From Myxococcales bacterium (GTDB lineage Bacteria > Myxococcota > Polyangia > Polyangiales > Polyangiaceae), in assembly GCA_003151595.1 (NCBI GenBank), contig PLXW01000052.1:19357-83356 (forward strand): a stretch of 64,000 nt of DNA, in the 5' to 3' direction. Below, in pieces: positions 1 to 7,595 of this stretch. The notes below the pieces were generated by a model. The model had not been told where the DNA came from. It did not search any database and was given only the letters and a program-made list of their open reading frames with translations. Made by a program: the position numbers and the translations under genes. Each line of letters begins with the position of its first letter. Position 1 is the stretch's first letter.

Positions 1-174
1 ATCGGCAAGACGGTCGGGAACCGCGCGGCCGTGGAGGACGAGCTCATCGGCCTCGACGAGTCCGAGATCGGAATACGGGGCTATGCGGCCGACGGAGGCA
101 CCGGAGTGCCCGCAGAAGAGCGGGCGAACGCGGAGACGGTGCAGGTGCCTGCCATCGCCGGGCAACTCGGGTAG
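1..174 (+). CDS. C-terminal end of a probable ammonium (Amt) transporter, partial
   Basis: Open from the first base in frame 1 to a TAG, 57 residues, with the 5' part outside the window. The visible tail contains a basic/acidic stretch followed by GLDESEIGIRGY. This resembles the cytoplasmic C-terminal tail of Amt/MEP ammonium channels, which commonly carry a GLD-x-x-E-x-G-x-x-x-Y pattern after the last membrane helix; in Amt proteins this tail mediates gating and GlnK binding. No membrane segment is visible in the fragment, so the family call rests on the tail alone. It converges with the minus-strand lipoprotein gene downstream, 23 bases apart. Confidence 0.55.
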   Translation: MGKTVGNRAAVEDELIGLDESEIGIRGYAADGGTGVPAEERANAETVQVPAIAGQLG

Positions 175-197
175 CGCGAGGCGCGTGTCTTCGGGCG

Positions 198-719
198 CTA
201 CGGCGCCGCGATGAACGCTTGCGCGCGCGCGAGGATCTCCTTCGCCTCGGGGAGGTCCTCGCCGTCGAGCGTGACGATGAAGCTGCCGTCATCCGAACGA
301 ACGTCGATCTTCACCCATCCGTCGGGGAGCCAGTACGGCTCGTTCGGCGGCCGCTCGACGCGACCCAGCGCGAGGCGCGCGGATCGACACGAGAGAGCGC
401 GCACCATGAGCTCCGCCGTCATGCCGGGGAGAGGGCGAAGATGGAGCTCCGCGCCGTGGAGCCGAGGCTCACGGTTGCTGCCGGTCTGTACGTAGTAATA
501 GAGGGGTGCCACGCTCTCCACGACCTCTGCACCGAAGAGGCGCGGGTCGATCGCCTGCGAATCGCATCGTCTGTGCTCTTGCTGCGCCGCCTCGTGAATG
601 CGATCCGTTCGCGCGGGCGCGGGGAGAATGCCGTACATGCCCTGGCAACCCGCAGTGAAGAGCGCGGAATGCAGAGCGAGGAGCGAGAACGCCGCGCGCC
701 CGCGAACGATGAGGGTCAT
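198..719 (-). CDS. Lipoprotein of unknown function
   Basis: 173-residue protein starting at the ATG at 719. A longer upstream reading would run through the neighbouring barrel gene, so I chose the Met directly before a lipoprotein signal (hydrophobic core then TAGC, Cys near residue 24). The mature part has no domain I recognise; it is mixed alpha/beta in character with an Asp/Glu-rich end. It is the last gene of a three-gene minus-strand run (2712 to 198) behind an outer-membrane barrel protein, only 26 bases after it, so it is probably cotranscribed and may be an envelope accessory of that porin. Confidence 0.7.
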   Translation of the reverse strand: MTLIVRGRAAFSLLALHSALFTAGCQGMYGILPAPARTDRIHEAAQQEHRRCDSQAIDPRLFGAEVVESVAPLYYYVQTGSNREPRLHGAELHLRPLPGMTAELMVRALSCRSARLALGRVERPPNEPYWLPDGWVKIDVRSDDGSFIVTLDGEDLPEAKEILARAQAFIAAP

Positions 720-745
720 AGGCAACTTCGGGTGCTCCGCCTCGC

Positions 746-2287
746 TCAGAATCGGACGAGCAACGCGACGATGACCCGCGTGTCGCCTTTGACCAGATCG
801 GGCGTCCATCCCTTGGGCGTGGTCGTCGTCGTGTAGCCGTCGGGAGACGTCACGCCGCCGTGACCCGCGAAGTACGGCACGCTCGCCTGGCGATGGTTGA
901 ACTCGATGTCCCAAGTCGTGTGCTCGTCGGGCATGTATTGAAAGCCCGACTCATAGTCGAACGCGTCGAAGCTCGTGCCCGGAACCAGGGGAAATGGGTC
1001 GCTCGCGGGCGCCACGTTGAGCGGCTGCGAAACCGGCGAAGCGTTCCCGCTCGGCGCGAGGACGAGGTAGCGACCGGGGTTGTGCATCATGCCGCCTCCG
1101 GCCGTCCACGCGAGGTGCCCGCCGAAAAACCACAGCCGATTGTAGACCATCCAGCTCGCGAACTGTTGCGTGCAGGGCGTCGCTGACGAACAGGTGCCCA
1201 TCGTCCCCTTCCCACCCCAGGGCACGACGCCGCCTCCACTCTCACCGCCGAAGTCAGCCGTCAGTGAGAACGCCGCCCTCGTGAAGATCGAGTCGACCAC
1301 CTGGCTCTGGAAGTACCGCGCCTCGACGCTGTTGTCGGTGTGGAAGCGCATCCTACCCGGAGTGTCCTGGGTGTCCCAGCCGACGTAGTCGTTCGAATTG
1401 AACGCGAACCATTCGACCGGCCGCCACATGACCTGCGCGCCGAAACCCGGCATCTCGTTGAACTTGCCGTAGGACTGCCAGCCGTTGATGAGCCACGGCT
1501 CGATCTTCAGCTTGTCGCTCGGAAAGATCTGCAGCCTCATCCCATTGAAGAACCATGGAGTGTTGTCCGACGTGAACGACGGCAAGTACATCCAGTTCTC
1601 GAAGTTGTCGTACGAGAACAAGCCGACGTACGACATGAAGATGCCGGCATCGAGGTTGATGCCGTGGAGGGCGTCCCAGTGATAGCCGCCGTTGACCTCG
1701 CTGACGTAGCGGAGCGCGGTCTGGAGATCGAACTGACCGCGGTTCGTGCTGACATCGTTGCGCGGCACGATGGTGGACCGCAGCCCGAATTGCGTCATCA
1801 ACCGCGCGCGCGCGTGGCCGACGTGGAAGTCGCCTCCGAAGCCGCAAAACGCGAGGGTGGCTTCATTGTTGCGCGAGAGCGCCGTCGAGCCGACGACCGT
1901 GTGGTCGATGGGGTTCGCGGCCGAAGCCGTGTAGTTCACGTCGAGGAGGAAGCTTCCGGTGAACGCCGGCGTGTCGAGTACGGCCTTACTCTGACGGTTC
2001 GCGCCGTTGAGCCACGTGAAGTCGCCGAAGGCGAACGGTTCGCTCGCCTTCTCTGGAGCCTCGTCGGAGAGGATCGGTTCGATCGGAGTCGGCACCGGCG
2101 GAGGAGGCGCCGCATTCGCCGGTGCGGGGGGCGCGACCGGTGCCGCAAGCGGCGGCGTCACCTGCACGGCAGGAGCGGGCTGTGATGGGGCGAGAGCCGG
2201 CTCGCCCTGTGCCCCGGCGAGGGTGGGCACGAAGAGGGTGCAAGCGAGCGCGCCAAAGAACGGAATGCGAGTTGATAGTATGGACAT
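746..2287 (-). CDS. Outer-membrane beta-barrel protein, putative porin
   Basis: 513 residues. Start chosen at the ATG at 2287, since AGGAG lies 7 bases upstream (2295-2299), rather than the ATG 18 bases earlier. A signal peptide ends at about AGA-QG (residue 26). It is followed by an Ala/Pro-rich linker of about 50 residues and then a long region of alternating aromatic/polar segments rich in Trp, Tyr, Phe and Asn, ending in a terminal Phe typical of barrel insertion signals (…ALLVRF). Content and length fit the family of putative porins that carry an N-terminal proline-rich periplasmic linker. Substrate unknown. It opposes the probable ammonium transporter and sits between two lipoprotein genes in one minus-strand unit. 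Confidence 0.75.
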   Translation of the reverse strand: MSILSTRIPFFGALACTLFVPTLAGAQGEPALAPSQPAPAVQVTPPLAAPVAPPAPANAAPPPPVPTPIEPILSDEAPEKASEPFAFGDFTWLNGANRQSKAVLDTPAFTGSFLLDVNYTASAANPIDHTVVGSTALSRNNEATLAFCGFGGDFHVGHARARLMTQFGLRSTIVPRNDVSTNRGQFDLQTALRYVSEVNGGYHWDALHGINLDAGIFMSYVGLFSYDNFENWMYLPSFTSDNTPWFFNGMRLQIFPSDKLKIEPWLINGWQSYGKFNEMPGFGAQVMWRPVEWFAFNSNDYVGWDTQDTPGRMRFHTDNSVEARYFQSQVVDSIFTRAAFSLTADFGGESGGGVVPWGGKGTMGTCSSATPCTQQFASWMVYNRLWFFGGHLAWTAGGGMMHNPGRYLVLAPSGNASPVSQPLNVAPASDPFPLVPGTSFDAFDYESGFQYMPDEHTTWDIEFNHRQASVPYFAGHGGVTSPDGYTTTTTPKGWTPDLVKGDTRVIVALLVRF

Positions 2288-2301
2288 GGGAGGACTCCTG
2301 T

Positions 2302-2712
2302 TCATCCAGCCGTCGCGTCGGTTGGCACATCACTCCCGGCGTCGTCGGTCCCCGCGTCTTCCCATGGGCCTCCGTCGAGCGACTGGACGGTGCAGGCGCA
2401 TGCGGCACCGGGATGGGCCAGGCATTCACAATTGGGGTCGGAGTACGGCGGCTGCGCCGGACAGCAGACGGCGATCACGCACGTCGGCGGCACCGTGCAG
2501 GCGAGCCCCGAGTTGCATTCGTCCTCGTTGTAGGCGGCACCGCTCGGCGAGGTCGCCGCCGAGGTCTCTACGAGGGCGGGATTGCAACGGTCGCCTTGCG
2601 CGCCCTGGTGGCACGCGGCGAGTCCCGCCGTCGCGGCCAATGCTAGAGCAGCGGCTCGAGGGAACCAGAGCTGCACCGCGTCGAAGCCGAAGCAAAATCG
2701 AATCGGTCTCAT
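2302..2712 (-). CDS. Cys-rich lipoprotein of unknown function
   Basis: 136 residues from the ATG at 2712, with a purine-rich AGAGGAAAA sequence upstream. The N-terminal signal ends in LAAC (lipobox Cys at about residue 34). The mature part carries about 13 cysteines, many in pairs such as VCCPAQPP and CECLAHPG, so it is probably disulphide-stabilised outside the cytoplasm, and it ends in an Asp/Gly-rich tail (DAGTDDAGSD). It lies 14 bases upstream of the porin gene and is probably the first gene of that transcript. Small Cys-rich lipoproteins with Asp/Gly tails are common in large myxobacterial genomes and rarely have a known role. Confidence 0.65.
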   Translation of the reverse strand: MRPIRFCFGFDAVQLWFPRAAALALAATAGLAACHQGAQGDRCNPALVETSAATSPSGAAYNEDECNSGLACTVPPTCVIAVCCPAQPPYSDPNCECLAHPGAACACTVQSLDGGPWEDAGTDDAGSDVPTDATAG

Positions 2713-3093
2713 TGGGGTTTTCCTCTCTGGGTTTCGCGGAGCACGCAGGGCGCACGTGGGCCTTCCGCGCGCCTCGAGTCGGCGCACGCGATCAGAGCCT
2801 CGCGGCCGCTCAGGCGCCGCGGGCGATGCGAGCGAGGGCGACGCGTGAGGCGTCGACCCTCGGATCTCTGCGCCGCGTTCTCATTCGTCGAACGCGGCGA
2901 GCGACGGTCTCACCGGAGCGGGGGGATGAATGCGCGGTTGCTCGAGCCTGGCGAGTCCCTCCCACGCGGATGACTCTGCATCGCCGAACGTTTCCGCTCC
3001 GTGTCGGAGCGATATCAAATGACGCAATAAGCTATCTCAATTGCGGCTCAAATACGGCAAATGCCGCGGCGTGTTGGGGTCTCCCTTTGCCCA
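2713..3093. other. Intergenic region without a supported gene
   Basis: This 381-base stretch lies between the 3' end of the cyclase gene and the start of the lipoprotein-porin operon. It includes a locally AT-richer segment (about 3010-3070) that is the likeliest promoter zone for the minus-strand operon, and a short inverted repeat CGGCA-AA-TGCCG at 3057-3068. The longer open frames here have no coding character and continue into neighbouring genes in the wrong frame. No clear -35/-10 or sigma-54 box could be assigned. Confidence 0.5.
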
Positions 3094-4509
3094 TCATGGT
3101 GCAATGCGTAATGATTCGGCCGCATCGCCCAGACCAAACACCCGCATCGATGCCGTCTTCCCGCGGGCAGTCATCGGCGCGAGCTCCCGCAAGCCTTTGG
3201 CGTCGCCGAGTCGCTCGGCCGTTTCCGCGGACACGAGGAGCGGCGTGCCCGCCTCTTTCGTCAACCCCTCGAGCCTGGACGCCGTGTTCACCGCGTCACC
3301 GATGACCGTGAACTCGAGCCGCCGTCCCGGTGCGCCGATATTGCCCGCGACCACCGGACCGGTATGAACCCCCACGCCCATCCTCAGCGCGAGCTCCCCA
3401 CGTCGCGCGCGGTGCGCGTTGAGTGACTCGAGCGCGCGAAACATCGCCTGCGCGCAATCGACGGCACGCTTCGCCCCTTCGTCCCCTCCCGGGTTCGCCG
3501 TCGCTCCGCGCTCGGTCGCTCGCTCCAGGCCAAACACGACGAGAATGCCGTCGCCGATGAACTTGTCGAGCATGCCGTCGTGCGCATCGATCTGCTCGAG
3601 CATCGATCCATGAAACTCGTTGAGCTGGCGCACGACCTCGTCAGGCGACAGCGACTCGCTCATCGCCGTGAATCCGCGAAGGTCGGCCGACAGGAGGGTC
3701 ACCGTGAGGAGTTGGCCTCCGAGCGACAGCGCCGCGTCGGGGTGATCGCGCATCACGCGCTCGACCGCCGCGGGCGAGAGGTACCGGCGCAGGAGCTGCA
3801 GCCGCGCGAAGTTGTCGAGCGTGCGCCTCCCCTGCCTCGCCGCCGCCACGCCTACGCCCCCCATGATCCAGAAGATGAGCGCCATCGCGATCTGCGCGTC
3901 CTGAAAGCCCTCGATCGGGACCAGCACGAGCGGCACGAGAAGCGACGCGATCACGGAGCCTACGACCGACGCGAGGGCGTCGCCGCGCAGCGCGTTCAGC
4001 ATCAGGATGAGGCCCGTGCTCGCCCCCAAGATATGGCTCGCGAACCTCGGCCCTTCGGCACGCATCTCGGGGCTCCCGAAGATGTTGACCACGACGAACG
4101 TGAGCGCCGACAGAGCGAGGTCGAGCGCGAGCGAGAGCTGGATGAGCCATGGACGCGCGCCGACGCGCACGACGATCGTTCGCAGGATGAGCGCGTAGAC
4201 GACGGCAACTGCAAAGCAGACCGTCGGCGTGATCGTCCTCGCGTCCCCGCGCGCGACGTGCACCGCGTTGACGACGAGTGTGATTACGACCGCGGCGGCA
4301 AACGCCCACACGCGATAGCGCGCGATCCGATTTTCGACCTCGTCACGCGCGACGCGGAGGGTTTGATCGATCTCTACTGCAGCTGCGGACCGCGGAAGCA
4401 CGGCTCGAAGATACCGCGCCTCCGCAGCCTTCGGGTCATCGGCGCTTGCCGAGCGACCCATCCAGCCCGCGCGGTGGGGTAGCGGACCGCGGACCGGCCG
4501 CCACCCCAT
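3094..4509 (-). CDS. Membrane-bound class III adenylate/guanylate cyclase
   Basis: 471 residues. ATG at 4509 with GGAG four bases upstream; a GTG one codon earlier is too close to that site. The N-terminal part has a short soluble region followed by about five or six hydrophobic segments (roughly 70-240). A linker follows, then a class III cyclase catalytic domain (about 275-455). The catalytic features are visible: SADLRGFT with the first metal Asp, LDKFIGDG with the substrate-binding Lys and second metal Asp, and VIGDAVNTASRLE with the transition-state Asn and Arg. It should make cAMP (or cGMP) from the cytoplasmic face of the membrane. Its stop lies 380 bases from the next gene and it follows the VOC gene by 13 bases. 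A cyclic-nucleotide-binding protein is encoded near 21 kb. Confidence 0.9.
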   Translation of the reverse strand: MGWRPVRGPLPHRAGWMGRSASADDPKAAEARYLRAVLPRSAAAVEIDQTLRVARDEVENRIARYRVWAFAAAVVITLVVNAVHVARGDARTITPTVCFAVAVVYALILRTIVVRVGARPWLIQLSLALDLALSALTFVVVNIFGSPEMRAEGPRFASHILGASTGLILMLNALRGDALASVVGSVIASLLVPLVLVPIEGFQDAQIAMALIFWIMGGVGVAAARQGRRTLDNFARLQLLRRYLSPAAVERVMRDHPDAALSLGGQLLTVTLLSADLRGFTAMSESLSPDEVVRQLNEFHGSMLEQIDAHDGMLDKFIGDGILVVFGLERATERGATANPGGDEGAKRAVDCAQAMFRALESLNAHRARRGELALRMGVGVHTGPVVAGNIGAPGRRLEFTVIGDAVNTASRLEGLTKEAGTPLLVSAETAERLGDAKGLRELAPMTARGKTASMRVFGLGDAAESLRIAP

Positions 4510-4522
4510 CACGCTCCGCGAC

Positions 4523-4981
4523 TCACTTCTTCATGCCGGCGACGAACTCGTCCTGCGCCTTCTTCATCTCCGCCGGCGAGAGATCTTTGATGTGCTTGGC
4601 GAACGTCCACTCGTTGCCCCACTTGTCGACGACCGTCCCCATCCGGTCGCCCCAGAACATGTCGGCGATGGGCATCTTCACCTTCATGCCGGCATCGACC
4701 GCGCGCTTGTAGGCGCCATCGACATCCGCCATGTAGACCCAGAGCCGCGAGACGCTCGCCCCTGCGCCCATCTCGGGAGCCGTGTCGTTGCAGAAGAGGA
4801 CCGAGTTTCCGATGCGAAACTCCGCGTGCCAGATCTTCTTCCCGGTGGGGTCGGGCGCACGCATCATTTCTTCGGCGCCGAGCGCCTTCTTGTAGAACTC
4901 GAGAGCCTCGGCACACCCTTCGATGGTCATCGACGGCGTGACGGTGTGGAGCCCTTCCGGAATCGGTTTGACGTTGCTCAT
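4523..4981 (-). CDS. VOC-superfamily protein of the PhnB/glyoxalase-like type
   Basis: 152 residues with a good ribosome site (GGAGG nine bases before the ATG at 4981). The sequence shows the paired beta-alpha-beta-beta-beta pattern of vicinal-oxygen-chelate proteins: an opening PSMTIEGCAEALEFYKKALG, a middle FRIGNSVLFCND, and a closing DRMGTVVDKWGNEWTFAKH. These are hallmarks of the PhnB-like branch annotated as glyoxalase/bleomycin-resistance-like. Most members have no assigned substrate, so no reaction is claimed. It is cytoplasmic (no signal) and tightly followed by the cyclase gene. Confidence 0.85.
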   Translation of the reverse strand: MSNVKPIPEGLHTVTPSMTIEGCAEALEFYKKALGAEEMMRAPDPTGKKIWHAEFRIGNSVLFCNDTAPEMGAGASVSRLWVYMADVDGAYKRAVDAGMKVKMPIADMFWGDRMGTVVDKWGNEWTFAKHIKDLSPAEMKKAQDEFVAGMKK

Positions 4982-5062
4982 GGGTCGTTTCCTCCGTGGC
5001 GTGGAGGGACGGCGTATCGCCGTCTGGTGAGGCGATCAAGCTGTGCCTCGAAAGGAGGCCCG

Positions 5063-5671
5063 TCACCCCGAAACGATGATCGTCGTGACCCCTTGGTCCA
5101 CGAAGTCGAACGTCCCCGTCGCCGACCGCGCGCAGAGCCCGAGTTGCACCGTCCCCGCGGTGGAGAGCGAGAAGACCGCGCTGAGCGACGTCGTGGGCTG
5201 CGAGCCCGCGGAGAAACCAACCTGGAGCGGCTGAACCATCTGCGGCGCCGCGGCTCCGACGGCCGAGCAGATCCCGAACGTGGCGCTGGCCCCGGCGATG
5301 GACCCGAGGCTCGCGCTCGACGTCACGTGCACAGTGAGAGGTTTGGCCCCCACCGCGACGGCGTACGGCACCACCACGAACGCGGGGGTGGCTAGCGCCG
5401 TCGGCACGCTCGCCGCGCCTGTCGCCGAGTCCATCGTGACTATCGGACCGGCCTGCAGCGCGGCGATCTCGCCCTGGATGAAATTGAAGTTGTTGGTCAG
5501 GTCCGCGGCCGTGAGCGTTTGGCCATCCGTGTAGGTGACCGGCAGGGCGGCATACGCGATACCTCCGCCAAGGGCGACGAGGCCGAGGACACCCAAGCGC
5601 ACACCCCACTTCTTCAGGGGCTTCACGTAAGCGGGGAGCTCGAGATCGACGATCACCATCTTGAGTTTCAT
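5063..5671 (-). CDS. Exported protein with a single membrane/signal segment, unknown function
   Basis: 202 residues from the ATG at 5671. The first 27 residues are charged, then one hydrophobic segment (about 28-46, ending GGGIAYAALP) precedes a motif TDGQTLTAADLTNNFNFIQ. Similar short helices open many exported coiled-coil proteins of this phylum. The remainder is Ala/Ser/Val/Thr-rich and likely beta-structured, with two Cys. I do not recognise a family. It lies 25 bases downstream of a lipoprotein gene in the same direction, so the two are probably one transcript and may act together at the cell surface. Confidence 0.7.
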   Translation of the reverse strand: MKLKMVIVDLELPAYVKPLKKWGVRLGVLGLVALGGGIAYAALPVTYTDGQTLTAADLTNNFNFIQGEIAALQAGPIVTMDSATGAASVPTALATPAFVVVPYAVAVGAKPLTVHVTSSASLGSIAGASATFGICSAVGAAAPQMVQPLQVGFSAGSQPTTSLSAVFSLSTAGTVQLGLCARSATGTFDFVDQGVTTIIVSG

Positions 5672-5696
5672 GTTTCCGGTCTCCAGAAGGCGCGCG

Positions 5697-6374
5697 TCAG
5701 AGGATGCAGCAGGAACCGAGCGGCGTGGCCGCGTTGCCAAGAACACAGGGGGAAAGGAGCGGATTGGTGCACGGGCTTCCGGAACCGGCATCGGTCGCGC
5801 CGACCGTTCCATCCGCCTCGCCGATGAAATTGAAGTCCTCGCCGGTCGCGTCGTTGAATGTCCACGTGGCGCTGGGCGCTCCGCAGTTGCTCGCCGTGTT
5901 CGGCGCGACCGCGCCGTAGCTGGCCAACGGGGTCGCGAAGGTGATGTCGCTCGGCGAGACGGAGTCGATGACCGCCGTCATCCCGGTCACCGTGCCGGGC
6001 ATCCGATTCACGGCCTGCACAGTTGCGGTGAGCGTTCCGCCGGGGCCGACTCCGCCGGTCGGGTTCCAGGCAACGGTTCCGAGGCACGTATGGAAGGACA
6101 CGTCGCCCGGCGCCGGGCCGTACGGCAGCGTCGACTGCGCGAGAGTCTCGCCCGTCGGCGCGCGGTAGACGACGGTCATCGTTCGATGCGCGACGTCGAC
6201 GCTCCCCTCGAAATAGTAGATCGCCTTGCCGCCGCCGCTCCGCGCCGCTGCGCCGTTCGACGGAAGGGCGACGGGGCTCGGCGACGGCGCTTGCGAACGA
6301 CTGCACGAGACGAGCACCACGGAGACGCTCGCGGCAAGGATCAGTCGAGTCATCGCCGCATATATGTGAGCCAC
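5697..6374 (-). CDS. Lipoprotein sharing a domain with the lipoprotein at 19468-20532
   Basis: 225 residues from a GTG at 6374 that has GAGG four bases upstream; an ATG at 6353 without a clear ribosome site is the alternative. Lipobox LVSC. The following ~140 residues closely match the first half of the lipoprotein encoded at 19468-20532. Shared stretches include YFEGSVDV, TMTVV, TLPYG and FHTC, and both have TWTF-x-x-A with a downstream FTGE or FIGE-x-DGT. Here the protein ends shortly after this domain in a Cys-rich tail (terminal SCCIL) instead of the DUF1554-type domain seen in the other copy. Role unknown, probably surface-exposed. Confidence 0.75.
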   Translation of the reverse strand: MAHIYAAMTRLILAASVSVVLVSCSRSQAPSPSPVALPSNGAAARSGGGKAIYYFEGSVDVAHRTMTVVYRAPTGETLAQSTLPYGPAPGDVSFHTCLGTVAWNPTGGVGPGGTLTATVQAVNRMPGTVTGMTAVIDSVSPSDITFATPLASYGAVAPNTASNCGAPSATWTFNDATGEDFNFIGEADGTVGATDAGSGSPCTNPLLSPCVLGNAATPLGSCCIL

Positions 6375-6483
6375 GCATCCTCACCGGGGGCGCTCGCCGG
6401 GAGCGAGCGCGAGGTTGACTCTCAGGTGTATCACGACGTCGAGCATCGGCGCGAACGGCCGCGTGGGGGGCTGCGGACGAGCG

Positions 6484-7317
6484 CTACTCCGCGACCAGCT
6501 CGAACTGCAGCCAGGTCCCATAGGCGCAGCACGCATAGGCGAGCGCGCCGAACAGATCGACGATCCATCCCACCGCCGCCACGTGCGCGGGGCTCACGTC
6601 CGAGAACACGATGTCGGCGCTCGCCGTCAGGACGATCCCCGCGAGGATCGCCGCCCACACGCGCCAGACTTGCCCGCCGCGGAAGCCGAGCGTGATGCGG
6701 AGGAGAATGGCCGCGGGGATCAGCGTGAGCAGATCGATGACCGGATAACCGACGTTCACGAGCCGCTCGGCCAGCGGCGCGGGCGTCATGGCCACGGGCA
6801 CGAGCACGGTGTACCCGACGACGCCGAGGAGACACGTCGCGACGACCCCGATGAGGACGTCCTGCCGCGGATCGCCCGCCGCGAACCCGCTCTTGCGGTA
6901 CGCGTTCACGAAGGTGAAGAGCGCGACGATGAGCAGAACGCACCCGAGCGTGAAGAAGACGTCGCCCACCGAAGGCACCGGCGCAGGCACCCCGAGGACT
7001 CGGTCGTACGTGACGAGGACCACCTGCCCGGCGAACCAGCCGGCGAGCCAGGCGCTCAACAGGAACCACCCGCGGCGAGCGGCGTTCCCCTCGCCGTAGC
7101 GGCGGGCGCATCGCGCAGCGAACACGGCTCCGGCGGCCTGCGGCGCGAGCTTCGCGATCGAAGTGAACACGGCGAAGCGCGGCGGCGAGAGCAGTTCGGT
7201 GAAGACGCACGAGCTCGGCGCGATCTCCCGTGCGACGAACACGACGACGACGACGGCCGCGTAGAGCACGAAGACCCACGTCGACCTGCGCGCGCTCTTC
7301 ATTGCGACGGTCTTCAT
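6484..7317 (-). CDS. Integral membrane protein with about seven helices, sensor-like, no effector domain
   Basis: 277 residues from the ATG at 7317. Seven or so hydrophobic segments fill the chain (first at about 12-30, last at about 245-268). The motif PVPSVGDVFF after the third helix resembles the PS-x-x-D-x-x-F loop seen in multi-helix sensor modules that precede GGDEF or kinase domains in other bacteria, but here the gene stops without any effector. It overlaps the stop of the small upstream gene by the tetranucleotide ATGA (7314-7317), so translation is probably coupled and the two products may form a complex. Function not known. Confidence 0.75.
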   Translation of the reverse strand: MKTVAMKSARRSTWVFVLYAAVVVVVFVAREIAPSSCVFTELLSPPRFAVFTSIAKLAPQAAGAVFAARCARRYGEGNAARRGWFLLSAWLAGWFAGQVVLVTYDRVLGVPAPVPSVGDVFFTLGCVLLIVALFTFVNAYRKSGFAAGDPRQDVLIGVVATCLLGVVGYTVLVPVAMTPAPLAERLVNVGYPVIDLLTLIPAAILLRITLGFRGGQVWRVWAAILAGIVLTASADIVFSDVSPAHVAAVGWIVDLFGALAYACCAYGTWLQFELVAE

Positions 7318-7580
7318 GGCGCCCCCCCGAGCGCGCCGATGGCCGCCCACAGCTCGCGCACGACCTGCTGCGTCTTCTCCTTGCCGATGTACACGTGGAG
7401 CCCGGGCTCGAGCTCGGCGATGATGGCCGTCACGCCGGCGTGGTCGATCGACGGCGTGCCGGGCACGCAGCGCTGGCACACGCCCCGCGCGGACGCGCTC
7501 GCCATGGTCGTGCCGACGTAGGGCGAGAACGCGCGCACGAGAATCGCGATGAGCTGTTCTTTGGCGACCGTCGCGATCAC
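7314..7580 (-). CDS. Small conserved-looking protein of unknown function
   Basis: 88 residues from a GTG at 7580. No clear Shine-Dalgarno sequence precedes it (the upstream strand is CT-rich), so the start is uncertain and the ATG at 7505 could be used instead. No signal or membrane segment; it contains a C-x-x-C pair (GVCQRC) and amphipathic helices at the C-terminus. It lies 15 bases behind the spermidine-synthase-like gene and overlaps the following membrane-protein gene by ATGA, which is the main evidence that it is real. Confidence 0.6.
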   Translation of the reverse strand: MIATVAKEQLIAILVRAFSPYVGTTMASASARGVCQRCVPGTPSIDHAGVTAIIAELEPGLHVYIGKEKTQQVVRELWAAIGALGGAP

Positions 7581-7595
7581 GAGGAGGAGGACAGA

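Noticed and set aside
2007..3305. Long plus-strand open frame (about 430 codons)
   Set aside because: Lies opposite the porin and lipoprotein genes, Arg/Ser/Ala-rich without any domain; a shadow caused by high GC.
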